Below, piece by piece: positions 40,865 to 50,287 of a DNA stretch of 64,000 nt. Every line of letters starts with the position of its first letter. The stretch's first letter is position 1. The DNA is from Pistricoccus aurantiacus (GTDB taxonomy: Bacteria; Pseudomonadota; Gammaproteobacteria; Pseudomonadales; Halomonadaceae), in assembly GCF_007954585.1 (NCBI RefSeq), contig NZ_CP042382.1, forward strand, positions 1,116,001-1,180,000. The letters run 5' to 3'. Under the pieces are notes generated by a model. It saw only the letters and a list, made by a program, of their open reading frames with translations, searched no databases and had not been told where the DNA came from. A program made the position numbers and the translations under genes.

Positions 40865-41967
40865 GCATCGAAGCGGATCCTCTGCTGGTCGAGCCGACGC
40901 TTGACTTACTAACCGCCAGACGGCGCTTGATCGATGTGCGGGCGCCGCGGGAATTTGCTCAGGGCGCGCTGCCTGGGGCGGTCAATCTGCCGCTGATGGA
41001 CGACGAGGAGCGCCATCAGGTAGGCATCGCCTACACCCAGCAGGGCCAGGACGCCGCCGTTGCCCTGGGAGAGCGCCTCGTCAGCGGAGGTATCAAGAAA
41101 TCGCGGATCGAAGCTTGGCGTCGGGAGCTCGAGTGTCATCCGGATGCGCTGATCTACTGTTTCCGTGGCGGACTGCGTTCGCAGATCGCCCAGCAGTGGC
41201 TGGCGGAAGCCGGTATCCGGCGACCGCGTATTCGTGGCGGTTGGAAAGCTCTACGTGGCGCCTTGCTGGCGCGTATCGACGCAGCTGCCAAACGTCCGCT
41301 GCTGCTGGTGGTCGGCGGCTTGACCGGCTGTGCCAAGACCGGGCTGATTGAAGCGCTCGACAACGGCCTCGATCTGGAAGGCTGCGCGAGGCACAAGGGC
41401 TCCGCCTTTGGACGCCACCCACTGCTGGGGCCTTCCCAGATCGACTTCGAGCACGCCATGGGGCTAGGTCTGCTGGAAATCGACGGCCCCTGTGTGGTGG
41501 AAGACGAATCCCGGCATATCGGCGCGGTCAATATTCCGCTGAACTTCTGGCAGAGCATGGTGGACGCCCCGCGCCTGCGGGTGGAAATGCCACTGGACTG
41601 GCGTCTGGAGCAGATTCGTCGAGATTATATCGACGATCTCTGGGCGATCTACTCCGGTCAGTTCGGTCCCTGGCTCGGCTGGGCCTTGATGCGCAAGCAG
41701 CTTTCCAGCGCCTTGGGAAGGCTTCGCAAACGCCTGGGCTCGGCGCGGCTAGCCCGGCTCCGACGGCTGCAGGAGTTGGCTTTCCGCGAGCATGAGCGCG
41801 GCAATTTCCTGGCGCATGAAGGCTGGCTGGCACCACTTCTGACGGAATATTATGATCCGCTGTATCGCCATCAGCAGGAAAGGCATCAGCGCACCTATCT
41901 GCATGTGGGCGACTGGCAAAGCTGCCTGGAGGCCGCCCGAGACTGGTCAAGTCGTCACGCTGGCTAG
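40861..41967 (+). CDS. mnmH: tRNA 2-selenouridine synthase
   Basis: Also called SelU or YbbB; replaces sulfur with selenium at wobble uridine of certain tRNAs. From the GTG at 40861, in the stop of selD (GTGA), it is 368 aa. The N-terminal rhodanese domain has the catalytic Cys in YCFRGGLRSQ. The P-loop GGLTGCAKTGLIEAL follows near residue 145. The C-terminal half carries EDESRHIG. A longer frame upstream lies inside selD and was rejected. The 3' end overlaps the opposite gene by 21 bases. Confidence 0.94.
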   Translation: MSIEADPLLVEPTLDLLTARRRLIDVRAPREFAQGALPGAVNLPLMDDEERHQVGIAYTQQGQDAAVALGERLVSGGIKKSRIEAWRRELECHPDALIYCFRGGLRSQIAQQWLAEAGIRRPRIRGGWKALRGALLARIDAAAKRPLLLVVGGLTGCAKTGLIEALDNGLDLEGCARHKGSAFGRHPLLGPSQIDFEHAMGLGLLEIDGPCVVEDESRHIGAVNIPLNFWQSMVDAPRLRVEMPLDWRLEQIRRDYIDDLWAIYSGQFGPWLGWALMRKQLSSALGRLRKRLGSARLARLRRLQELAFREHERGNFLAHEGWLAPLLTEYYDPLYRHQQERHQRTYLHVGDWQSCLEAARDWSSRHAG

Positions 41968-42636
41968 CCACTGCATCAGCAGTCGGTCGAGCAGCGGCGC
42001 CTGACGATCGAAGCGCTTGGGATCCTCGAGAATGATGGCATCGGATTGTACGTGGGGTGAGGCTGCTTTTTCGCTGGACGTCAGTGCGAGCATGGCGCCA
42101 GCACTTTGCGCGGTAGCTTCCAGGTGACACTGCAGGGCGATCACGCGCCCCGTGTCCCAGCTGAAGCCGAGCAGCGGGCTTGCGTCGCTGCCGCCCAAGG
42201 GCGAGGCATCTTCCGGCAGGCCGAAAATGTCCCGATGCCATAGCAGGGCTTCGAAGCATTCCGGCAGATCGAAGGGGCTATCTTCCGCCAGTTGAACGGT
42301 TTGCCAGCCGATTTCCGCATGGGTGCCCCTTGATACGATGGCGCCAAGCGCTTCGGCAATCAAGCGAGCGCCAAAGCCCAGGCCAAGCACCGGCTTGCCG
42401 CTTTTTAGCGCGCGATTCAGCAGTTTCTTCTCGCGCCTGAGCCAGTCCGGAGCGTCTTCGGTATCCAGATCCATGGAACCGTCGAGCAGCACCAGGCCGT
42501 CGCAGTCCTCGAGGCGAGGCGGCGATTCGTTCGCATAAAGAAGACAGCGGTTGTGACTGTGGCCCATGGACTCAAGCCAGTCTTCGAGTCGGGCGGCGTC
42601 CAGGGAGGGGGTGTGCTGTAGAAAGTAGATATGCAT
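41947..42636 (-). CDS. glutamine amidotransferase-like protein lacking the catalytic Cys
   Basis: 229 aa, class I GATase fold: LVLLDGSMDLDTEDAPDW, then KPVLGLGFGARLIAEALG, WHRDIFGLPEDA and ALQCHLEAT. In active members the nucleophile elbow is G-x-C-x-G; here it reads G-L-G-F-G, so Gly replaces Cys. The codon is GGC on the minus strand. The His of the triad (QCHLE) remains. It is probably not an amidotransferase. Substrate and partner are unknown. Confidence 0.8.
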   Translation of the reverse strand: MHIYFLQHTPSLDAARLEDWLESMGHSHNRCLLYANESPPRLEDCDGLVLLDGSMDLDTEDAPDWLRREKKLLNRALKSGKPVLGLGFGARLIAEALGAIVSRGTHAEIGWQTVQLAEDSPFDLPECFEALLWHRDIFGLPEDASPLGGSDASPLLGFSWDTGRVIALQCHLEATAQSAGAMLALTSSEKAASPHVQSDAIILEDPKRFDRQAPLLDRLLMQWLASVTT

Positions 42637-42704
42637 GATGCGCTTATCATGAATAAGCTAACCGGGAGTGTCCAGCCCGGTCGGGTTCACCCGCAGGAAT
42701 TGTC

Positions 42705-43001
42705 ATGGCAAAACACGAGCTTCTCGAGCAGATCTATACCATTGTCGCTCAGATCCCCGAGGGGCGGGTCACCACCTATGGGCGCATCGCCAGGATGACC
42801 GAGGGGGCCACGCCGCGCCAGGTGGGAAGCGCCATGCGTCATCTTCCCGCCGGCCACGAGCTGCCCTGGCATCGGGTGATCAATGCCGGCCGCCGCATCA
42901 CCGAGCACGGCGGTGCTGCCCGACAGCGAGAAAAGCTGCGGGCGGAAGGCATCGTCTTCGGTGCCAATGGGCGGGTAGACGCACAGCTGCTTTGGCCTTG
43001 A
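42705..43001 (+). CDS. alkyltransferase-like protein (ATL)
   Basis: 98-aa MGMT-fold protein. EGRVTTYGRIARMTEG is the HTH region. The active-site PCHR of true methyltransferases is PWHR here (LPWHRVIN), so it cannot accept an alkyl group. ATL proteins of this kind (E. coli YbaZ, yeast Atl1) bind O6-alkylguanine and pass it to nucleotide excision repair. It starts 68 bases from the divergent amidotransferase-like gene. Confidence 0.88.
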   Translation: MAKHELLEQIYTIVAQIPEGRVTTYGRIARMTEGATPRQVGSAMRHLPAGHELPWHRVINAGRRITEHGGAARQREKLRAEGIVFGANGRVDAQLLWP

Positions 43002-43028
43002 GCGTTTTTTTACCAAGGAAACATCGTC

Positions 43029-43622
43029 ATGTTCCAATTCGACAGGGCGTTCGACGCTCGCCTCGACCGGCTCAACCCACGCCAGCGCCTGGCCTTCATG
43101 GCGGCGCTCTGTGAGCGGCTGTGGCCCAACTACGCGCTGTATGTCCAGACCACCGGTCACGGCGACGCGAGTGCCTTGCGCAGCATCCTGGCGCTTTTGT
43201 GGGAAAGTCTCGCAGTCAAGCAGGCGAGAATCGACTTCGAGCGGCAGGCGGAAAAGCTTGCCCAGCTCGAACCGCCGGCGAAGGACGACAGTTTCGGTGC
43301 GCGACGTGCGCTGGAGGCGGTCACGGCGCTTGCCGCGGCTTTGGATACCCTGCGCGGCGAGGCGCCGGAGGCGATTCATGAAGTGAGCCTGGCATCCCGA
43401 GGCGGGGTGCGTGCCTTTATCGAGCTTACAGAAGGCGAGGAAGACGAGACTCGCCTGACGGCGCTGGTACAGGAGCATCCGCTGATGGCGGATGAACGAA
43501 ACTTCCAATGGGCAGTGCTGGAAACCCTCGAAGAGAATTCGCTGGATGGCGATACGCGCAAGGCGCTGCGCCAGTTGGGACGTAACGAAGGCGTCAGTAA
43601 TCTGGGGCTGAGTCTGGACTGA
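43029..43622 (+). CDS. YjaG/DUF416 family protein
   Basis: 197 aa, mostly helical. It begins MFQFDRAFDARLDRLNPRQRLAFMAALCERLWPNY (first residues of the DUF416 signature) and ends with TRKALRQLGRNEGVSNLG. The family is widespread in gammaproteobacteria and has no established function. It starts 28 bases after the ATL gene and ends 8 bases before the convergent outer-membrane gene. Confidence 0.8.
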   Translation: MFQFDRAFDARLDRLNPRQRLAFMAALCERLWPNYALYVQTTGHGDASALRSILALLWESLAVKQARIDFERQAEKLAQLEPPAKDDSFGARRALEAVTALAAALDTLRGEAPEAIHEVSLASRGGVRAFIELTEGEEDETRLTALVQEHPLMADERNFQWAVLETLEENSLDGDTRKALRQLGRNEGVSNLGLSLD

Positions 43623-43630
43623 AGATTAGC

Positions 43631-44173
43631 TTAAAAACGCAGCCCGGCAATCAGCATGAATCCCGCATTACCGAACAGTATCACGTCCGATTCGAGGCGA
43701 CCCCAGCGAACGCCGATGCTGGGCAGGGCAGCGGGAGCGATGCCGAAGCGGTTGAAAGGAATCTTGTCGCGATATTCGCCCCGATAGCCATGCAGTAGCC
43801 CCGCGGTCAGCTTGCCGCGAATGGTGACTCCGTTACCGTTCGTCCAGAAGGGAAATTCCCTGCCGGCATAGAGATAGACGGTTGCCTGATTGAAGGAGTT
43901 CTTGAGGCGGGCTCCACCGGCAAGCCAGCGATCGGTGCTGTGCAGTTCCAGGCCAATCAACTGCTGGTTGTTGGTGTGCTCCGGCTTGCGGCTGAAGTGG
44001 CGAGTATAGAGGCTGGTCTGTATCAAGGCATGGCTGAATTCCAGCGGTGAGCGCGAAGTTCTCGCGTTGGATGAGTCCGCCAGACTCAGGGGCGCGGAGC
44101 CGAGCAACAGACTCGTCGAGAGGACAAGTGCACCGAATTTTCGTTGCCGAGATCTCAAGAAACCTCCTGACAT
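43631..44173 (-). CDS. predicted outer-membrane beta-barrel protein of unknown function
   Basis: 180 aa from the ATG that directly follows the hisF stop (TAAATG). A signal peptide (RSRQRKFGALVLSTSLLLGS) is followed by alternating strands and a terminal Phe, as in outer-membrane barrels. The mature part, with QTSLYTRHFS, LIGLELHSTDRWLAGGA and GLLHGYRGEYRDKIPFN, resembles a Pseudomonas family loosely labelled sn-glycerol-3-phosphate transporter, a name I do not trust. A TTG at 44158 with AGGAGG four bases upstream is a rival start and gives a cleaner signal peptide. Confidence 0.65.
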   Translation of the reverse strand: MSGGFLRSRQRKFGALVLSTSLLLGSAPLSLADSSNARTSRSPLEFSHALIQTSLYTRHFSRKPEHTNNQQLIGLELHSTDRWLAGGARLKNSFNQATVYLYAGREFPFWTNGNGVTIRGKLTAGLLHGYRGEYRDKIPFNRFGIAPAALPSIGVRWGRLESDVILFGNAGFMLIAGLRF

Positions 44174-44947
44174 TTACAGGCGCATCTCGATACCGCGCTC
44201 CGCCATATAACGCTTGGCCTCGGGAATGCTGTATTCACCGAAATGAAAGATGCTGGCGGCCAGTACCGCGTCCGCGCCGCCCTGGGTCACGCCTTCCACC
44301 AGGTGATTCAGATTGCCGACGCCGCCGGAGGCGATGATCGGCACGCTTACCGCGTCGCTGATGGTGCGGGTCAGCGCCAAATCGAAGCCGGACCGGGTGC
44401 CGTCGCGGTCCATGCTGGTCAGCAACAGTTCTCCGGCGCCCAGTTCGACCATTTTGCGCGCCCATTCCACCGCGTCCAGGCCGGTAGTCTTGCGCCCGCC
44501 GTGGGTGAAGATTTCCCAGCGCAGCGCTTCGTCAGGCTGGGAAACCTGCTTGGCGTCGATGGCCACCACGATGCACTGGCTGCCGAAGCGCTGGGCGGCT
44601 TCCTCGACGAGTGCCGGACGGTGCACCGCGGCAGTATTGATCGAGACCTTGTCCGCGCCGGCGTTGAGCATGGTGCGGATATCGTTGCAGCTGCGAATAC
44701 CACCCCCCACGGTCAAGGGGATGAACACTTCCCCGGCGATCTGGCTGACCATTTCGACGGTGGTGTTCCGGGCCTCGTGGCTGGCGGTGATGTCCAGAAA
44801 GGTGATTTCATCCGCGCCCTGGGCGTTATAGCGCTTGGCGATTTCCACCGGATCGCCCGCGTCGCGGATGCCGACGAAATTGACGCCCTTGACCACGCGA
44901 CCGGCGTCCACGTCGAGGCAGGGAATGATGCGTTTGGCCAGTGCCAT
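44174..44947 (-). CDS. hisF: imidazole glycerol phosphate synthase subunit HisF
   Basis: Cyclase subunit, 257-aa TIM barrel. [20 protein letters not shown] with the first catalytic Asp, TVGGGIRS, and the second Asp in LTSMDRDGT. It starts 2 bases after hisA in the order hisB-hisH-hisA-hisF seen in Pseudomonas. The stop abuts the ATG of the next gene. Confidence 0.97.
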   Translation of the reverse strand: MALAKRIIPCLDVDAGRVVKGVNFVGIRDAGDPVEIAKRYNAQGADEITFLDITASHEARNTTVEMVSQIAGEVFIPLTVGGGIRSCNDIRTMLNAGADKVSINTAAVHRPALVEEAAQRFGSQCIVVAIDAKQVSQPDEALRWEIFTHGGRKTTGLDAVEWARKMVELGAGELLLTSMDRDGTRSGFDLALTRTISDAVSVPIIASGGVGNLNHLVEGVTQGGADAVLAASIFHFGEYSIPEAKRYMAERGIEMRL

Positions 44948-44949
44948 GC

Positions 44950-45723
44950 CTAGCTCCTTGTGCTCTTATCGCGGTTTTGGTCGTCGTTGACGCTCAGGTT
45001 GTCGCAGAGCCGCTGTGCCGTCGCCAGGTCCAGGGTGCCTTCGTAGATGGCTCGTCCGGTAATGGCGCCGAGGATGCCGTCATCGGCTACCGCCGCCAGG
45101 GCTCGCAGGTCGTCCAGGTTGGTGACGCCGCCGGAGGCGATGACCGGCAGGCCACCGTCTCGTGCCAGGGCCGCGGTGGCCTCGACATTGACGCCGGACA
45201 TCATGCCGTCTCGGGCGATATCTGTATAGACGATGGCAGAGACGCCGTTGTCCGCGAAGCGCCGGGCCAGGTCGGTGGCCTTGAGGGTCGAGACTTCTGC
45301 CCAGCCGTCCGTGGCGACGAAGCCGTCCCGGGCATCCAGTCCGACGATCACGTGTCCGGGAAACTTGCGGCAGGCCTCGCCGACGAAAGCGGGTTCCTTG
45401 ACCGCCTGGGTGCCGAGGATCACATAGGACACCCCGGCGCTCAGATAGTGCTCGATGGTATTCAGGCTGCGGATACCGCCGCCGATCTGGATGGGCAGGT
45501 CCGGGTAGGCGCGAGCGATGGCGGTCACCGCGTCGCCGTTGACCGGTTTGCCTTCGAAGGCGCCGTTGAGATCCACCAGATGCAGGCGACGCGCGCCAGC
45601 CTCGACCCAGCGCGCCGCCATGGCTACCGGGTCGTCGCCGTAGGTGGTGGAATCCTCCATGCGGCCCTGCTTGAGGCGGACGCACTGGCCGTCCTTGAGA
45701 TCGATGGCGGGAATCACCAGCAT
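44950..45723 (-). CDS. hisA: phosphoribosylformimino-5-aminoimidazole carboxamide ribotide isomerase
   Basis: 257-aa TIM-barrel enzyme of histidine synthesis. [18 protein letters not shown] with the catalytic Asp8, LQIGGGIR-type QIGGGIRSL and [12 protein letters not shown] with the second catalytic Asp. It lies 133 bases after hisH; the gap carries a short tandem repeat but no gene. Confidence 0.97.
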   Translation of the reverse strand: MLVIPAIDLKDGQCVRLKQGRMEDSTTYGDDPVAMAARWVEAGARRLHLVDLNGAFEGKPVNGDAVTAIARAYPDLPIQIGGGIRSLNTIEHYLSAGVSYVILGTQAVKEPAFVGEACRKFPGHVIVGLDARDGFVATDGWAEVSTLKATDLARRFADNGVSAIVYTDIARDGMMSGVNVEATAALARDGGLPVIASGGVTNLDDLRALAAVADDGILGAITGRAIYEGTLDLATAQRLCDNLSVNDDQNRDKSTRS

Positions 45724-45815
45724 ATTTGTATCCTTGTAAGCGCGGTCTCGAGCGCGTTGAGCAGTTGGCGCACCGTCGGGCGCTTTGAGTAGTTAGCGTG
45801 ACCAGCGCGGCTTCG

Positions 45816-45844
45816 GGCGCTATAAAAAGTGGCGCTATAAAAAG
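45816..45844 (-). repeat. tandem 15-base repeat between hisH and hisA
   Basis: Two identical 14-mers GGCGCTATAAAAAG (plus strand, 45816 and 45831) are separated by one base. They sit just downstream of the hisH stop. This looks like a local duplication; no regulatory role is evident. Confidence 0.85.
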
Positions 45845-45856
45845 CGGACGCTGTAA

Positions 45857-46498
45857 TCAGGGCGCCCAGTTGACAAAGTTTTCCAGCAGGCGCAACCCGG
45901 CGTTCGCGCTTTTTTCCGGATGAAACTGGGTGGCGAATACCGTATCCCGACCAATGGCCGCATGCGCCTCGATCTCGCCGTAACGGGTGGTGCCGAACAC
46001 CGTGGCATCCCGGGCGGCCTGCACATAATAGCTGTGCACGAAATAGAAGCGGGTGTCGTCCTCGATGCCTTGCCATAGCGGATGATCATGACGCTGGCGC
46101 ACCTGGTTCCAGCCCATATGCGGGACCTTCAGGCGCTTGCCCGAAACATCAGTAGCCCCATCGGGAAAGCGTTTGACCCGCCCCGGCAGATAGCACAGAC
46201 ATTCGACGCCTTCATTCTCCTCGCTGTACTCGAGCAGCATCTGCTGGCCGACGCAAATCCCCAGCAAGGGCTTGGCGGCATTCCTCAGCAGCTCCTGCAC
46301 CAGGCCCTTGAGATCGCTACGTTCGAGCTCGCTCATGCAGTCGCGGATGGCTCCCTGGCCGGGCAGTATCAGCCGGGTCGCCCCACGAATGCGGCGCGGA
46401 TCCCGGGTGATGACCACCCGTTCATAGGTAACGTGCTCCAATGCCTTGGCCACGGAGTGCAGGTTGCCCATGCCATAGTCGATGACGGCAATGGTCAT
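45857..46498 (-). CDS. hisH: imidazole glycerol phosphate synthase subunit HisH
   Basis: Glutaminase partner of HisF, 213 aa. IDYGMGNLHSVAKALEH, the nucleophile Cys in LLGICVGQQMLLE, and catalytic His/Glu in ATQFHPEKS are intact, in contrast to the degenerate amidotransferase at 42 kb. It lies 76 bases after hisB. Confidence 0.96.
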   Translation of the reverse strand: MTIAVIDYGMGNLHSVAKALEHVTYERVVITRDPRRIRGATRLILPGQGAIRDCMSELERSDLKGLVQELLRNAAKPLLGICVGQQMLLEYSEENEGVECLCYLPGRVKRFPDGATDVSGKRLKVPHMGWNQVRQRHDHPLWQGIEDDTRFYFVHSYYVQAARDATVFGTTRYGEIEAHAAIGRDTVFATQFHPEKSANAGLRLLENFVNWAP

Positions 46499-46574
46499 GC
46501 CAGGCTCCTTCTCATATAGAAATTGCCAGTTATGTAAAGAACGCTCGCGAAGGCAGGATGCTGGAGGATCGAGT

Positions 46575-47168
46575 TCATAGGCTGCCCTTGGTGGAAGGCA
46601 TCTGGCCCGCCATGCGCGGATCTTCCGCCACCGCCATGCGCAGGGCGCGCCCGAAGGCCTTGAAGATGGTTTCTGCCTGATGATGGGCGTTGAAACCCTT
46701 CAGATTATCGATATGCAGCGTCACCTTGGCATGATTGGCAAAGCCTTGGAAGAACTCCCAGAACAGTTGAGTGTCGAGATTGCCAAGGCTTGCACGAGTG
46801 AATTCGACGTTCATGAAGAGCCCGGGACGGCCAGAAAAGTCGATCACCACGCGAGACAGTGCCTCATCCAGCGGCACATAGGCATGGCCGTAGCGCTGAA
46901 TGCCGCGCTTGTCGCCGATGGCTTCAGCGAAGGCCTGGCCCAGGGTAATGCCGAGATCCTCGACGGTGTGATGAGCGTCGATATGCAGATCGCCCACCGC
47001 TTTGATGTCCAGGTCGATCAGGCCGTGTCGAGCCACCTGATCGAGCATGTGATCGAGAAAGGCCACCCCGGAGTCGCAGCGAAACTCGCCCTGACCATCG
47101 AGATTAACGCTCGCGGTGATCCGGGTTTCCTGGGTATCGCGAGAAATCGTGGCGCTACGCTTGACCAT
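46575..47168 (-). CDS. hisB: imidazoleglycerol-phosphate dehydratase
   Basis: 197 aa, monofunctional (no phosphatase domain, unlike E. coli). Metal-binding signatures [20 protein letters not shown] and [20 protein letters not shown] are both present, as is [13 protein letters not shown]. It heads the his operon, divergent from the GNAT gene across about 220 bases. That gap carries a tandem TATGTCAYTACA motif at 47202-47228. Confidence 0.96.
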   Translation of the reverse strand: MVKRSATISRDTQETRITASVNLDGQGEFRCDSGVAFLDHMLDQVARHGLIDLDIKAVGDLHIDAHHTVEDLGITLGQAFAEAIGDKRGIQRYGHAYVPLDEALSRVVIDFSGRPGLFMNVEFTRASLGNLDTQLFWEFFQGFANHAKVTLHIDNLKGFNAHHQAETIFKAFGRALRMAVAEDPRMAGQMPSTKGSL

Positions 47169-47390
47169 GCTGGCTAAACTCCTGGCAGAAGGCGCGGAAA
47201 GTATGTCACTACACGTATGTCATTACATCGTTCGACGTACAGGTTTATCGAAAACACCTGGGCTAGTGAAAGCGCTCGAGCTATCGAACCCGCTATTATA
47301 GTGAATCGCCAAGGCTATCCGCTACAATGCCGGATCATCATATCAATCATCGGCAAGCGGCCTGCTTTCCGGCCAGGGATGGAGACCCAC

Positions 47391-47846
47391 ATGCCAGTAA
47401 CCTTGCGAAAGGTCGATCACGCTTCCTGGAAAGCGGATGCCCAGACGGCCCGGGATCTGATTCGGATCTACGCTGACGTGCCGCCCCGGTGCTTGCCCTT
47501 GGCAACGGAGGCTTATATTCGTCGCCATCTGGAAACCGGCGGCATCTTCTGCTGCGCCCACTTCAACGATCGGCTGCTGGGGGCGGTGGCGGTGAACAGG
47601 ACATCGGATGCCTGGTGGATGGCGAACTTCTGCGTGCGCAAGTCCACCCGGCGACGCGGGGTGGGTTCGCGCCTGCTGGCCCTGGTGGGAGAAGCTGCCG
47701 CCAATGACGACTGCGTGCTGCGGGTGAGCCTGGCGGGGCTCGAGATGAGCGATCAGCTGCTGCTGGCTCGCTTGGGCTATCGGCTGGTGGAAGCCGGCGA
47801 CTATTACGAATTCGATCCCAAGGCGTCCCGGGGAGACAGACAATGA
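47391..47846 (+). CDS. GNAT-fold protein, PanZ/PanM-like
   Basis: 151 aa from the ATG at 47391 (GGAG six bases upstream). The acetyl-CoA-binding motif is VRKSTRRRGVGSRLLALV and the N-terminal half has HFNDRLLGAVAV. These resemble E. coli PanZ (PanM), which binds PanD and triggers its self-cleavage. PanD is encoded 31 kb away in this window. The assignment is from remembered motif likeness, so it may be another GNAT. It overlaps asmA by 4 bases. Confidence 0.6.
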   Translation: MPVTLRKVDHASWKADAQTARDLIRIYADVPPRCLPLATEAYIRRHLETGGIFCCAHFNDRLLGAVAVNRTSDAWWMANFCVRKSTRRRGVGSRLLALVGEAAANDDCVLRVSLAGLEMSDQLLLARLGYRLVEAGDYYEFDPKASRGDRQ

Positions 47847-50209
47847 AGGTAGTGCTGCGAACGCTATTGGCGATACTGGGTATTCTCGGACTGGTCGTGG
47901 TAGGGGTAGTGGTCTACGTCACGACCTTTCTCGACCCCAACGACCTGAAGCCGCGTCTGGTTCAGGTAGTGCGAGAGGAAAGCGGGCTGGAACTGAGTCT
48001 CGACGGGCCGCTTTCCTGGTCCTTCTATCCGCGCCTGGGAGTTAGCGTGACGGACGCCCGGGCGTATCTCCCCAAGCAGCCGGAAGACGATTTGCCCTTT
48101 GCCGCTTTCGACAAGGCGGAAATCAGTCTTGCCTTCGCGTCACTGCTCTCCGGTGATCTCGCCATCCAAGGGCTGACCCTCGACGGCATGCGTCTCAATC
48201 TACTGCGCGGGCCGCGGGGCAAAGGGAATTGGGAGGTTCTGCTGGAGCGCCTGGATGATCCGGAAGACGCCATGCAGCCGGAGCCAGGGGATGCGACCGG
48301 CGGGGAAGGCAATGGCGAGGAGCCCGGTAGCTCGGTGGCGGTGGATCTCGACATCGCTAGCGTTCAGGTCACCAACGGGACTGTACGCTATCGAGACTTC
48401 CAGCAGGGGCATGAACTGCGTATCGATAAGTTCAATGCGACCGGCACCAACGTCAATCCAACTAAATCCTTTCCGGTAAAATCGACCTTTCAACTGCTGG
48501 ACTATGACGGTACCGGCAAGGCAGCCGCAGGGGAACCCCCCAGCCTGACCAGCGATGTCAGTCTGAACGGTCGAGTGAAGCTGGGACTGGACGATGGGCG
48601 CTATCTCGTCAACGACCTGGCGCTTGACGCCGAAACGCAGCTGGCGACGCTTGCCAAGCAGCCCCAGCAGTTGAAGCTGCGTATCAAGGAACTGGAAGCG
48701 GATCCTGGAATTCAGCAATACCGCCTCAAAGGTGGCGATCTCGATGTGGGGATCACGCATCCGGCCCTGGGCGAAAAGCCCATGCCGCTGTCCTTGAGCT
48801 TTGACGCGGAGGCGGATCTCGCCGAACAGGAAGCGCAGCTGCAGGAATGGCGTTTGACCGGTGAAAACAGCCTGCAGCTCAGCGGCTCGCTCAGCGCGCA
48901 GGGTCCCTGGGATTCTCCCAATTACGAAGGCCAGGTCGAACTTGCGTCGCTTTCCTTGCGCAAATGGCTGGAACGTTTCACCAAGCTTCCGCCCATGGCG
49001 GACGATGACGCGCTCAAGGAGGTTGCCTTTACCAGTCCATTCGAAGGCAATCTCGATCAGGTGATGCTCAACAACCTGACTCTGCTGATAGACGATACGA
49101 CGCTGACCGGACAGATGACCGCCGGCTTGAGCGGAAACCTGCTGCACTTCGACCTGCAGGGCGATGACCTCGACGTGGATCGCTATCTGCCGCCGGCCAT
49201 CGCGGAATCCTCGGATCCCAAGACCGCGCTTCTGAAGCTTTTCGGCTTGGCTCCCGCCTGGGCGATAGGCGCGGAAGAAGCGTCTTTGCTGCCGGTGGAT
49301 TGGCTGGCTGTTCTGAACCTGGATGGTAAGCTGAGCCTGGGGCAGTTTACGCTGGCAGGGCTTGCGCTGGAGGATGTCGACATGGCGCTGAAGGGAAGCG
49401 ATGGCCGTTTGGCGCTTGAGCGTCTTGCCAGTCGCTTCTACGACGGTGAGCTTTCCGCCAGCGGCGGGCTGGATCTACGTCAGGAACCGGTACGCTGGCG
49501 GCTGGCGCCGGTGCTTAAGCAGGTGGATATCGAGGCGCTGATCGAAAGCCAGCAGGAGCAGCCTTCGCCCCTGCGCGGGCGCCTGGCCCTCGATGGCGAA
49601 GTCACCACCCAAGGCAATGCGCTTTCGCGCATGAAGCGCAATCTCAATGGGCGCCTGAAGATGAATATTCAGGATGGCGCCATGCTGGATACCAATATTT
49701 CTCAGGAGTTATGTACCGCCGTTGCCATGCTCGACGGTGAGAAGACTCAGCGTGAATGGAGTAACGATACCCAGTTCGATCGCGCTCAGGCCACGCTGGA
49801 CATTCGTGATGGCGTGATCTTCAACGACGATCTGGCAATCAGTATTCCCGGCATCGCTCTCGGCGGTAAAGGCCAGCTCGACCTGACCTCCAGTCGCTTC
49901 AGCTATCAGGCGGCGGCGCGATTCGTCGATACCGCGGACGTGGTCTGCAAGGTCAATCCAAGGCTGACCAAGGTACCCTTGCCGGTGGCCTGCGAAGGCG
50001 AACTGGGTGGCGACACCAGCGAGTGGTGTCACTTCGATCAGAAAGCCTTTGCAAAAGCGGTAGGCGAGCTGGCCAAGGACGAAGTCACGAAAAAGGCCAA
50101 GGAAAAGGTCGAGGGGCGTCTCGGCGAAGCCTTGGAAGGCCTGGACGAGCGGCTGGGAAAAGAAACCCCCGGGGAACTTCGCGACAAGATTCGCGGTCTC
50201 TTTCAGTGA
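47843..50209 (+). CDS. asmA: AsmA family protein
   Basis: 788 aa. A single N-terminal membrane helix (LLAILGILGLVVVGVVVYV) is followed by the AsmA domain (DPNDLKPRLVQVVREESGL, LSLDGPLSWSFYPRLGV) and a long beta-rich periplasmic part with a C-terminal AsmA_2-like domain. These proteins belong to the bridge-like lipid transfer group at the envelope. It lies between the GNAT gene and mutY, as in Pseudomonas. Confidence 0.93.
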   Translation: MKVVLRTLLAILGILGLVVVGVVVYVTTFLDPNDLKPRLVQVVREESGLELSLDGPLSWSFYPRLGVSVTDARAYLPKQPEDDLPFAAFDKAEISLAFASLLSGDLAIQGLTLDGMRLNLLRGPRGKGNWEVLLERLDDPEDAMQPEPGDATGGEGNGEEPGSSVAVDLDIASVQVTNGTVRYRDFQQGHELRIDKFNATGTNVNPTKSFPVKSTFQLLDYDGTGKAAAGEPPSLTSDVSLNGRVKLGLDDGRYLVNDLALDAETQLATLAKQPQQLKLRIKELEADPGIQQYRLKGGDLDVGITHPALGEKPMPLSLSFDAEADLAEQEAQLQEWRLTGENSLQLSGSLSAQGPWDSPNYEGQVELASLSLRKWLERFTKLPPMADDDALKEVAFTSPFEGNLDQVMLNNLTLLIDDTTLTGQMTAGLSGNLLHFDLQGDDLDVDRYLPPAIAESSDPKTALLKLFGLAPAWAIGAEEASLLPVDWLAVLNLDGKLSLGQFTLAGLALEDVDMALKGSDGRLALERLASRFYDGELSASGGLDLRQEPVRWRLAPVLKQVDIEALIESQQEQPSPLRGRLALDGEVTTQGNALSRMKRNLNGRLKMNIQDGAMLDTNISQELCTAVAMLDGEKTQREWSNDTQFDRAQATLDIRDGVIFNDDLAISIPGIALGGKGQLDLTSSRFSYQAAARFVDTADVVCKVNPRLTKVPLPVACEGELGGDTSEWCHFDQKAFAKAVGELAKDEVTKKAKEKVEGRLGEALEGLDERLGKETPGELRDKIRGLFQ

Positions 50210-50226
50210 TACACAATCCAGTCCCT

Positions 50227-50252
50227 GCGCCGGCCCACGTCGGCGCTTTTTT
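50227..50252 (+). terminator. rho-independent terminator after asmA
   Basis: A 6-bp stem GCGCCG/CGGCGC with an 8-base loop is followed by six T. It lies in the 78-base gap before mutY. Confidence 0.8.
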
Positions 50253-50287
50253 ATGCTCATCAGAAAACCTCGCGCAACGGTTTCTTT

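Noticed and set aside
43631-44173. Lipid A deacylase PagL
   Set aside because: Size and barrel pattern are similar, but I cannot find the PagL His-Ser catalytic motif with confidence.
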